From Rhizobiaceae bacterium (GTDB lineage Bacteria; Pseudomonadota; Alphaproteobacteria; Rhizobiales; Rhizobiaceae): DNA of 6,399 nucleotides. This document shows, piece by piece, positions 1 through 5,417 of this stretch. The notes under the pieces are model-generated. The model was not told where the DNA came from, did not search any database, and worked only from the letters and a program-made list of their open reading frames with translations. Both the position numbers and the translations under genes were made by a program. The stretch is from contig JAGWJK010000259.1 of assembly GCA_028865845.1 (NCBI GenBank), positions 1 to 6,399 on the forward strand, given 5' to 3'. Position 1 is the first letter of the stretch, and each line of letters opens with the position of its first letter.

Positions 1-22
1 CGCCAACGGTATCGGCTTGGCG
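1..22. terminator. possible hairpin downstream of recX
   Basis: CGCCAA at 1-6 is perfectly complementary to TTGGCG at 17-22, with a 10-base loop. It lies 25 bases beyond the recX stop codon on the minus strand, where a transcription stop would be expected. There is no T-run on either side, and the stem touches the window edge, so it may be longer outside. A 6-bp match is weak evidence on its own. Confidence 0.25.
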
Positions 23-47
23 ACCTGTAGGCCTGGGGCTATCGTCA

Positions 48-584
48 TTACGAAACCGCAGAGGAATACAAAAGCTCCTCGGCATCGTCCTGGCTCATAT
101 CGAACACCCTGCGGCCGATCTCGAAACTGAAGCCGTTGCGGGCGAAAGCCGAGAGCTCCTTTGCCTGCCGCTTTTCATCAAGTTCCGCGCGACGAAACGG
201 ACCGAAAGCTCGCTTTCGCGCAAAGATAAGCGCCGCATAGAGATCATTCGCGCTGTCCAATGCCTGGGCGGCCGTGTTCGAATCTATTCCCTTTGCGGAA
301 AGCTTGAAGGCGATGGCCCGCTTGGACTTGCCGGCCCGAACCGCGGAACGGGTGCTAATTTCGGCATAGGCGGCATCGTTGAGAGCCTGTTGATCATAGG
401 CGAACTTGACCGCAAACTCCGCCAGCGCCTTGATCTGCGCCGCGCTGATATCCTCGAACTTCTGCTTTGCCTTCCGGGCGATGGCGTCGAACAACTGCTT
501 TTCGGTCATCATCTGGCGCTGGAGACGATAGATCGTCGAATTGCGCGCCCAGGAGAGCATGCGGGTCGTTGGAGTGTCGTCCAT
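48..584 (-). CDS. recX: RecX family regulatory protein (RecA modulator)
   Basis: This 178-residue protein matches the RecX family, small helical-repeat proteins that bind RecA filaments and limit their extension in recombination and SOS induction; it acts in the cytoplasm. Visible landmarks are the N-terminal helix with MMTEKQLFDAI (about residues 25-35), the first repeat with ALNDAAYAEISTRSAVRAGK (67-86), a following KRAIAFKLSAKGID stretch (88-101), and the C-terminal ARNGFSFEIGRRVFD motif (148-162). The length fits the family (about 150-190). The ATG at 584 is chosen because an in-frame stop lies 42 bases upstream (624-626) and the protein then starts in the usual place. No clear Shine-Dalgarno precedes it. 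recA is not in the window, and its nearest neighbour is uxuB, 67 bases upstream on the same strand. I saw no alphaproteobacterial LexA box (GTTC-N7-GTTC) upstream. The family call is firm; the regulatory effect on RecA is inferred from the family. Confidence 0.9.
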   Translation of the reverse strand: MDDTPTTRMLSWARNSTIYRLQRQMMTEKQLFDAIARKAKQKFEDISAAQIKALAEFAVKFAYDQQALNDAAYAEISTRSAVRAGKSKRAIAFKLSAKGIDSNTAAQALDSANDLYAALIFARKRAFGPFRRAELDEKRQAKELSAFARNGFSFEIGRRVFDMSQDDAEELLYSSAVS

Positions 585-605
585 GTATTGGAAAGAGCGT
601 TCCGA

Positions 606-638
606 GGTTGGCGAATCGGTTGGTCATAAAGACCAACC
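606..638. promoter_or_regulatory. uxuB-recX intergenic inverted repeat with an extra half-site
   Basis: GGTTGGTC (618-625) and GACCAACC (631-638) form a perfect 8-bp inverted repeat around the 5-base spacer ATAAA. A further direct copy of GGTTGG lies at 606-611, 12 bases from the first arm, so the right arm could pair with either copy. The element lies 13 bases past the uxuB stop and about 34 bases before the recX start. It could be a terminator ending the uxu transcript, although no T-run follows on the minus strand. It could also be an operator: TTGGT...ACCAA arms resemble sites of FadR-type GntR proteins, but the 7-base gap between those arms is wider than usual. The repeat is certain; the role is not. 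Confidence 0.5.
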
Positions 639-651
639 CATAACGCGGCAC

Positions 652-2064
652 TCAGCTCTTTCGAAGCGATTTGACGAATGAATTGACCAGATCCCTCCAG
701 GCTCTATTGACCTGCAGCTCCTTTGGGAAAAGTCCGGGCACGGCAAAAAACGGTGCCGTTTCATCGTCAGCAGGCGCTTCGACGGCAGCCGCAGCCAGCA
801 ATTCCCTAGCGCGTGGGTCGTCGACGGTTTCGGCCTGCTTGAGATAGGAAATCCAGGCAGCTGCGGCAAAGGCAAACTCTGCACCGTCGCTCCCGAGCGC
901 AAGCGCATCGACCGCGGGCTGGAACAGGCGCTGAGGCAATTTCTGCGAACCGTCCATGGCGATCTGCAGCGTGCGATGGGCAATGGCGGGATTGGCGAAC
1001 CGATCCACCAGCTGGTCCATATAGTGCGAGAGATCGATGCCCGGCACCGGATCCAGAGTGCGGACCGCCGCCTGCATGTGGCGCCGGACCAACGCGACAT
1101 TGTCGGCGACGCCCATGACATCGCGGACGAATTCAAGCTTCTGCAATTGTCCGAGATAGGCGATCAGCGAATGCGAGCCGTTGAGCAGCCGCAGCTTCAT
1201 CTTCTCGTAGGGCTCGACATTATCGACGAACAAGGCGCCGCCAGCCTCCCAGGCTGGCCGCTCGGAAACGAAGTCATCCTCGATGACCCATTGCGAAAAG
1301 GTCTCCGCCTCGATCGAAAGTCTGTCTTCGACCGCGAGCAGTTTTTCGGCGCGCGCGCGCGTTTCCGCCGTAGCCGCCGGCACGATGCGGTCCACCATGC
1401 TGCACGGAAAGGCGCCTCTGTCCGCGATCCAGGTTGCAAGGTCAGGATCGCGCTCATTGGCCATCTCGATGACGAGACGCCGAACGATGCGGCCATTGCT
1501 TGGCAGGTTGTCGCAGCACAATACTGTGAACGGCGGCAAGCCCGCTTCCTTGCGACGGGCGAGGCCTTCCGTCAGATAGCCGATGACACCGATCGGCTGT
1601 GTCGGCGTTTTCAGATCATTGGCGATTGCCGGATGCGTGCGATCGAGACCGCCGCTGACCGGATCGAGACCATAGGCTTTTTCGCTGACGGTGATCGTCA
1701 CCACCTGGATTGCCGGATCGACAAGCCGGGCAAGCACCGTATCCCCGTCTTCGCTCGCCGCCAGCGCTTCGACGATGGAGCCGATGATCCGGACACTGTC
1801 GCCGGAACGATCGCGAGCAACGACGCTGTAAAGGCAATCCTGGGCCTGCATATCACGGGCGATTTCGACCGACCGCAGACTGACGCCGACAATGCCCCAG
1901 CTTGCGAATGCGTGAGCGAGCGCCGTATCGGTATAAACCGCCTGATGCGCACGATGAAAGGCGCCAAGGCCGATATGAACGATCCCCGGCTTCAGCGCAG
2001 CCCGGTCATAAGAAGGGCTTTTAATCGAATCTTGCAGGTGCGTGCGGGCAGACAAGCGTTCCAT
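652..2064 (-). CDS. uxuB: D-fructuronate reductase / mannitol dehydrogenase family oxidoreductase
   Basis: This 470-residue member of the long-chain mannitol dehydrogenase family most likely performs the NADH-dependent reduction of D-fructuronate to D-mannonate in hexuronate breakdown. The N-terminal Rossmann segment carries HIGLGAFHRAHQ (residues 30-41), and CCDNLPSNG (183-191) marks the polar substrate region. The catalytic signature K-x4-N-x2-H is present as Lys290, Asn295 and His298 within KLRLLNGSHS. The remainder is the helical C-terminal domain; full length is normal for the family. The start ATG overlaps the uxuA stop by one base (TGATG), so translation is probably coupled; no strong Shine-Dalgarno is seen. 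Sequence alone does not separate fructuronate reductase from mannitol 2-dehydrogenase or tagaturonate reductase. The uxuA neighbour is what favours fructuronate. No uxaC or KDG kinase gene is in the window. Confidence 0.85.
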   Translation of the reverse strand: MERLSARTHLQDSIKSPSYDRAALKPGIVHIGLGAFHRAHQAVYTDTALAHAFASWGIVGVSLRSVEIARDMQAQDCLYSVVARDRSGDSVRIIGSIVEALAASEDGDTVLARLVDPAIQVVTITVSEKAYGLDPVSGGLDRTHPAIANDLKTPTQPIGVIGYLTEGLARRKEAGLPPFTVLCCDNLPSNGRIVRRLVIEMANERDPDLATWIADRGAFPCSMVDRIVPAATAETRARAEKLLAVEDRLSIEAETFSQWVIEDDFVSERPAWEAGGALFVDNVEPYEKMKLRLLNGSHSLIAYLGQLQKLEFVRDVMGVADNVALVRRHMQAAVRTLDPVPGIDLSHYMDQLVDRFANPAIAHRTLQIAMDGSQKLPQRLFQPAVDALALGSDGAEFAFAAAAWISYLKQAETVDDPRARELLAAAAVEAPADDETAPFFAVPGLFPKELQVNRAWRDLVNSFVKSLRKS

Positions 2065-3263
2065 CAGCTATTCAATCCATATTGCGGGTGCGACAAGGCC
2101 CGCTCGATGCCCCGCAATTCCGCAAGACCTTTCAGCCGACCGATGGCAGGGTAGCCCGGCTGCGCACCGCGCGCCAGATCGTCGAGAATTTCCTGACCAT
2201 GATCGGGCCGCATGAAGATCGTGTGATCCAAACGGCCTTCCGCCTTGCGCCGCTTTTCCTCCGACAGGATGGCGGCGATCACCGCGACCATGTCGGTATT
2301 GCCCTGCAGATGCTCGTCTTCGAAGAAGGAAGACGGCTGAATGGCGGCTTCCCGCCGAACATTGCGCAAATGAAGAAAATGAATGCGGGAGGCCAACCGC
2401 GAAATCATCGCCGGCAGGTCGTTGTCGCTGCGCGCACCGAGCGACCCCGTGCAGAAGGTGACGCCGTTTGCCGGGCTGTCGACCGCCTTCAGGACATGGG
2501 TATAATCCGCTTCCGTCGAGAGGATCCGCGGCAGGCCGAGGAGCGGCCATGGCGGATCGTCGCCATGCGCGCAGAGCCGCATGCCAAGCTCTTCTGCGAC
2601 CGGCACCACCTCCGACAGGAAATCGATGAGATGGTTGCGAAGACGATCGGCGTCGATAGCGCTGTAGCGCTGGAGTTCCGTGCGTAGCTCCGACAAGGTG
2701 TAGCCGTCGACCTGCCCCGGAAGTCCGGCGCCGACGCTTCGCGACAGAACGAGACGCTGCTCTTCCGGCATCTCTGCAAAACGCCGGGCGGCAGCCTCCA
2801 CCAGCTCATCGGAATAATCAGCTTTTGCATCCGGCCGCTGGAGAATGTGCAGGTCGAAGGCGATGAAATCGACGAGATCGAAGCGCATCGTCTTCGCGCC
2901 GCTCGGCGTCTTCCAGCGCAGATCGGTGCGGGTCCAATCGAGAACGGGCATGAAATTGTAGCAGACGGTCGAGATGCCGGCGTCGCCCAAACGGCGCAGC
3001 GTTTCCGCCCACGCCTTCACATGCTCTTTCCAATCCCCCGACATGGTCTTGATGCTTTCGGAGACCGGAATGCTTTCGACAAGTTCCCACTCCAGACCGC
3101 CCTGACGGATCTCGTCCTGCCGTTTGCGAATTTCCTCGCGCGGCCAGGCAACGCCGGTCGGGATATGGTGAAGAGAACTGACGATACCTTCCGCGCCAGC
3201 CTGAAGCGCATCGGTGACAGTGACCTTGTCGATCGGCCCGAACCATCTCCACGTATGTCTCAT
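2064..3263 (-). CDS. uxuA: D-mannonate dehydratase
   Basis: The 399-residue product is UxuA, which removes water from D-mannonate to give 2-keto-3-deoxy-D-gluconate, the cytoplasmic step after UxuB in glucuronate catabolism. Length matches the family (about 390-400), and the N-terminus MRHTWRWFGP aligns naturally with the family start, supporting ATG 3263. Conserved blocks are CYNFMPVLDWTRTDL (101-115), CAHGDDPPWP (231-240), TFCTGSLGAR (269-278), HFLHLRN (295-301), FFEDEHLQGNTDM (313-325) and FMRPDHG (350-356). The Cys/His positions in these blocks include the divalent-metal ligands of this TIM-barrel enzyme family; I assign them by motif, not structure. It is the first gene of the minus-strand operon and is followed directly by uxuB with a one-base overlap. 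A near-consensus promoter with an internal palindrome lies 58-85 bases upstream. The ribosome site is weak (ACGGA about 10 bases before ATG). No defect is visible. Confidence 0.95.
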   Translation of the reverse strand: MRHTWRWFGPIDKVTVTDALQAGAEGIVSSLHHIPTGVAWPREEIRKRQDEIRQGGLEWELVESIPVSESIKTMSGDWKEHVKAWAETLRRLGDAGISTVCYNFMPVLDWTRTDLRWKTPSGAKTMRFDLVDFIAFDLHILQRPDAKADYSDELVEAAARRFAEMPEEQRLVLSRSVGAGLPGQVDGYTLSELRTELQRYSAIDADRLRNHLIDFLSEVVPVAEELGMRLCAHGDDPPWPLLGLPRILSTEADYTHVLKAVDSPANGVTFCTGSLGARSDNDLPAMISRLASRIHFLHLRNVRREAAIQPSSFFEDEHLQGNTDMVAVIAAILSEEKRRKAEGRLDHTIFMRPDHGQEILDDLARGAQPGYPAIGRLKGLAELRGIERALSHPQYGLNS

Positions 3264-3320
3264 ATCGATTTTTCCGTCTCAAAACGCAGCCGCGAAATTC
3301 GGCAACAATCATGCTCGATT

Positions 3321-3348
3321 CAAATACACTACCATGGTAGTATGTCAA
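3321..3348 (-). promoter_or_regulatory. predicted promoter of uxuAB
   Basis: Read on the minus strand, a perfect TTGACA -35 hexamer (plus coordinates 3343-3348) is followed after 16 bases by TATTTG (3321-3326), a weak -10. With a 17-base spacer the -10 would be ATTTGA, which is poorer. The strong -35 paired with a poor -10 fits a regulated promoter. The 14-bp palindrome at 3328-3341 fills the spacer almost exactly, so a bound repressor would block RNA polymerase. The 5' leader before the uxuA start would be about 50 bases. Confidence 0.6.
3328..3341. promoter_or_regulatory. palindromic operator, probable site of the adjacent GntR regulator
   Basis: ACTACCATGGTAGT is a perfect 14-bp palindrome centred between 3334 and 3335, in the space between divergent uxuA and the GntR-family gene. 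Short perfect palindromes in divergent promoter regions are the usual binding sites of dimeric FadR/FCD regulators. It lies inside the predicted uxuA promoter spacer and 22 bases before the regulator's likely -10. It could therefore govern both directions. I did not see a second copy elsewhere in the window. The binding partner is inferred from position. Confidence 0.65.
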
Positions 3349-3363
3349 TTCAGGCAGGCAACA

Positions 3364-3369
3364 TATAGT
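3364..3369 (+). promoter_or_regulatory. possible -10 box of the GntR-family gene
   Basis: TATAGT matches the sigma-70 -10 consensus at five of six bases, 45 bases before the GTG start at 3415. No good -35 is found 16-18 bases upstream; the candidates there (such as TATGTC at 3341-3346) match poorly and abut the palindrome. If used, transcription would begin near 3376. That is downstream of the in-frame ATG at 3334, so that ATG could not then serve as the start. Confidence 0.4.
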
Positions 3370-3404
3370 CAAGTCAGTGCGGTAAAAACAGAGCATTTCG
3401 AACC

Positions 3405-3414
3405 GGAGAATAAC
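3405..3414 (+). promoter_or_regulatory. ribosome binding site that fixes the GTG start of the GntR-family gene
   Basis: GGAGAA at 3405-3410 is followed four bases later by GTG at 3415, a good Shine-Dalgarno with suitable spacing from its GGAG core. The in-frame ATGs at 3214 and 3334 have no comparable site. The first lies inside uxuA, and the second sits within the operator palindrome. Confidence 0.7.
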
Positions 3415-4116
3415 GTGGGTCCGACATCCAGGCCGTCGACATCGCCACCTGCCATCGACCCGAAGCTGCCGATGGCGCCGCAGGTCTACGGCAATATCCG
3501 CCAGTCGATCCTGCATCTTCGCCTCATGCCCAAGCAGGCGCTGAGCGAAAAGGAACTGGCGCTCATGCTCGGCGTCAGCCGCACGCCGGTGCGCGAGGCG
3601 CTGATAAAGCTTGCCGATGATGGCCTGGTGGATATCTTCCCACAGCGCGGGACATTCGTCGCCCCGATCCGTGTTTCCGAAGTGCTGGAAGCCCAATTCA
3701 TCCGCGAGGCGCTGGAGGTTTCCGTCGTTGCCCGTGTTGCCGAGCGTTCCGATCCCGAAGTCGTCGCCCGCCTGCGTGAGAGCCTGGCGCGTCAGAAGCG
3801 GGCAGCCGACGCCGGCGATCCTGAGGGCTTCATGGTCGAGGACGAGAATTTTCATTTCATCCTCTCGGCATCCGTCAGCCTCGCCCGCGCTTGGAAGGTG
3901 ATACAGAACGTTAAGGGCCAGCTCGACCGCGTTCGTATCATGAGCCTGCCGGAACCGGGCCATCTGGGCGAGCTCTACGAACAGCACCTCGCCATCGTGG
4001 AAGCAATCGCGTCCGGCAGTGCCGCGGCGGCCAGGAAGCACATGACCAAGCATCTGCAGCAGGTGTTCCGCACCATCGATTCGCTGCGCAAACAACGGCC
4101 TGACATTTTCGACTGA
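3415..4116 (+). CDS. GntR family transcriptional regulator, FadR/FCD subclass; probable uxu repressor
   Basis: From GTG 3415 the protein has 233 residues, the usual size for FadR-type GntR regulators. Residues about 23-83 form the winged helix-turn-helix, with SEKELALMLGVSRTPVREAL (44-63) as the recognition region and the wing QRGTFVAPI (77-85). Residues about 93-220 form the all-helical FCD effector domain. Asp143 and His147 (in EDENFHF), His191 (EQHLAIVEAI) and His213 (KHL) are in the positions of the metal-binding set of FCD proteins. The gene diverges from uxuA and shares a palindrome-bearing intergenic region with it, so control of uxuAB and of itself is the likely job, relieved by a uronate intermediate. 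Ligand and direction of control are inferred; an activator role is not excluded. The reading frame stays open upstream to ATG 3214, but that start would overlap uxuA by 50 bases and encode an atypical 67-residue extension. Confidence 0.88.
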   Translation: MGPTSRPSTSPPAIDPKLPMAPQVYGNIRQSILHLRLMPKQALSEKELALMLGVSRTPVREALIKLADDGLVDIFPQRGTFVAPIRVSEVLEAQFIREALEVSVVARVAERSDPEVVARLRESLARQKRAADAGDPEGFMVEDENFHFILSASVSLARAWKVIQNVKGQLDRVRIMSLPEPGHLGELYEQHLAIVEAIASGSAAAARKHMTKHLQQVFRTIDSLRKQRPDIFD

Positions 4117-4219
4117 TCTCGCCGCGACAAAAACGACCACGGTTATTTTCCAAACCTACTTGGTCGGAGCGGCATCATTGGCTATGGTCTCGGCGCGGCC
4201 ACCGTGCTCACGCGCGGAG

Positions 4220-4238
4220 CGCCGAACATCATTCGGCG
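4220..4238. terminator. strong hairpin, possible terminator of the GntR-family gene
   Basis: CGCCGAA (4220-4226) and TTCGGCG (4232-4238) form a perfect 7-bp GC-rich stem with the 5-base loop CATCA, 103 bases past the regulator's stop. No T-run follows, so if it terminates transcription it does so without the classical U-tract, or it only protects an mRNA end. Confidence 0.4.
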
Positions 4239-4276
4239 GCTGGAGACCGCCTCAACCACGACATCGCTATCGATCA

Positions 4277-4292
4277 CGGAGCCTCGGCTCCG
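4277..4292. repeat. short hairpin in the aldo/keto reductase leader
   Basis: CGGAGC (4277-4282) and GCTCCG (4287-4292) make a perfect 6-bp stem closed by a CTCG loop, ending 48 bases before the aldo/keto reductase start. It may be a leader structure, or a second part of the upstream terminator region. Its position does not occlude the Shine-Dalgarno. Confidence 0.35.
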
Positions 4293-4329
4293 CAGGCTAT
4301 TTGCGGACCGGGTATCGGGGCTCCATCAG

Positions 4330-4335
4330 AGGAGG
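4330..4335 (+). promoter_or_regulatory. strong Shine-Dalgarno of the aldo/keto reductase gene
   Basis: AGGAGG, a full match to the anti-16S core, ends five bases before ATG 4341. This fixes the start and suggests efficient translation. It is by far the best ribosome site in the window. Confidence 0.8.
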
Positions 4336-4340
4336 CAGGA

Positions 4341-5372
4341 ATGGACTATCGCAAGCTTGGCCCCAGCGGGGCTGTCGTCACCGCCTATTGCCTTGGCACC
4401 ATGACCTTCGGTGCGGAAGCTGATGAAGCAGCGTCCCACAGGCTGCTCGACGACTACTTCGCCTGGGGTGGCAATTTTATCGATACCGCCGACGTCTACA
4501 GCGCCGGCAAGTCCGAAGAAATCATCGGTCGCTGGCTGAAGGCCCGGCCGACGGAATCGCAGCAGGCTGTCATCGCCACCAAGGGCCGCTTCCCGATGGG
4601 TAACGGCCCGAACGATATCGGCCTTTCGCGCCGGCACCTCAATCAGGCGCTCGATGCCTCGCTGAAGCGCCTTGGCGTCGAGCATATCGATCTCTACCAG
4701 ATGCACGCCTGGGATGCCTTGACGCCCATCGAAGAAACCCTGCGCTTTCTCGATGACGCCGTCTCTGCCGGCAAGATCGGCTACTATGGCTTTTCCAACT
4801 ATGTCGGTTGGCACATCGCCAAGGCCGTCGAAATCGCCAAGGCACGGGGCTACACGCGTCCGGTCACGCTGCAGCCGCAATACAATCTCCTGGTCCGCGA
4901 CATCGAACTCGAAATCGTCGCCGCCTGCCAGGATGCCGGCATGGGCCTGCTGCCCTGGTCGCCGCTCGGTGGCGGCTGGTTGACCGGCAAATACAAGCGG
5001 GACTCGATGCCAACAGGCGCGACCCGCCTTGGCGAAAACCCAAATCGCGGCAGTGAATCCTATGCCGCCCGCAACGCTCAAGAACGGACCTGGGCGATCA
5101 TCAGTGCCGTCGAAGAGATCGCCAAGGCGCATCACGTCAGCATGGCGCAAGTGGCTCTCGCCTGGACCGCCGCTCGTCCATCTGTCACCTCCGTCATCCT
5201 GGGTGCGCGTACGCCGGAACAGCTCGCCGACAATCTCGGTGCAGCGGAACTGGTGCTCTCCGACGCGGAAATGGAGAGGCTGAACGAGATCAGCGCGCCT
5301 CAGCCGCATGATTACCCCTATGGCAGGGGCGGCACCAACCAGCGCCACCGCAAGATCGAAGGCGGCCGCTAA
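4341..5372 (+). CDS. aldo/keto reductase, NAD(P)H-dependent, substrate unknown
   Basis: This 343-residue protein is a complete (alpha/beta)8-barrel aldo/keto reductase of the bacterial type of 320-350 residues. The start MDYRKLGPSG is the usual family opening. The catalytic tetrad is visible as Asp48 and Tyr53 (FIDTADVYS), Lys81 (IATKGRF) and His122 (YQMHAWD). SNY at residues 152-154, QPQYNLL (178-184), PWSPLGGGWLTGKY (205-218) and the C-terminal VILGARTPEQL stretch are the usual substrate- and cofactor-side blocks. It should reduce an aldehyde or ketone using NADPH, but the sequence does not say which. It follows the GntR-family gene on the same strand after 224 bases and has its own strong ribosome site, so it is probably a separate unit. 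It converges with hipA. A link to uronate or sugar metabolism is possible by neighbourhood only. No truncation or frameshift is seen. Confidence 0.92.
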   Translation: MDYRKLGPSGAVVTAYCLGTMTFGAEADEAASHRLLDDYFAWGGNFIDTADVYSAGKSEEIIGRWLKARPTESQQAVIATKGRFPMGNGPNDIGLSRRHLNQALDASLKRLGVEHIDLYQMHAWDALTPIEETLRFLDDAVSAGKIGYYGFSNYVGWHIAKAVEIAKARGYTRPVTLQPQYNLLVRDIELEIVAACQDAGMGLLPWSPLGGGWLTGKYKRDSMPTGATRLGENPNRGSESYAARNAQERTWAIISAVEEIAKAHHVSMAQVALAWTAARPSVTSVILGARTPEQLADNLGAAELVLSDAEMERLNEISAPQPHDYPYGRGGTNQRHRKIEGGR

Positions 5373-5380
5373 GACAAGGC

Positions 5381-5413
5381 TCGGCGGCGGGAGTAATATT
5401 CTTCCGTCGCCGA
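5381..5413. terminator. probable bidirectional terminator between convergent aldo/keto reductase and hipA genes
   Basis: TCGGCGGCGG (5381-5390) pairs with CCGTCGCCGA (5404-5413) over 10 positions, nine Watson-Crick and one G-T wobble, with a 13-base AT-rich loop. It fills most of the 45 bases between the two facing stop codons, where a shared terminator is expected. There is no clean T-run on either side. Confidence 0.55.
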
Positions 5414-5417
5414 ATGC

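Larger units (their letters stand above)
4117..4340. other. non-coding stretch between the GntR-family gene and the aldo/keto reductase gene
   Basis: These 224 bases hold no convincing gene. Open frames starting at 4160 and 4204 run into the aldo/keto reductase gene in other frames and resemble nothing I know. Two hairpins are described separately (4220-4238 and 4277-4292). A longer-range pairing, TCGGCGC at 4190-4196 with GCGCCGA at 4219-4225, would compete with the first hairpin. I could not identify a good sigma-70 promoter for the downstream gene. Confidence 0.5.

Noticed and set aside
590..603. GGAA-N6-TTCC inverted repeat just upstream of recX, considered as a LexA box
   Set aside because: The alphaproteobacterial SOS box is a direct GTTC-N7-GTTC. 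The only GTTC here (599-602) has no partner at the required distance, and a 4-bp inverted match is common by chance.
976..2154. 392-residue plus-strand open frame opposite uxuB
   Set aside because: It is fully explained as the antisense shadow of the clearly recognisable uxuB; it has no family resemblance.
2818..4140. 440-residue open frame on the minus strand, antisense to the regulator and running into uxuA
   Set aside because: It covers the intact GntR-family gene on the opposite strand and the 5' part of uxuA out of frame; its product resembles no family and is rich in Arg/His/Gly. It is a by-product of high-GC codon bias.
4160..4423. Possible small gene in the gap before the aldo/keto reductase gene
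   Set aside because: It overlaps the start of the aldo/keto reductase in another frame, lacks a good ribosome site, and is Arg-rich without motifs.
4326..5348. 340-residue minus-strand open frame opposite the aldo/keto reductase gene
   Set aside because: The plus strand encodes a full catalytic tetrad and family motifs with a strong ribosome site; the antisense product is unlike any protein I know.
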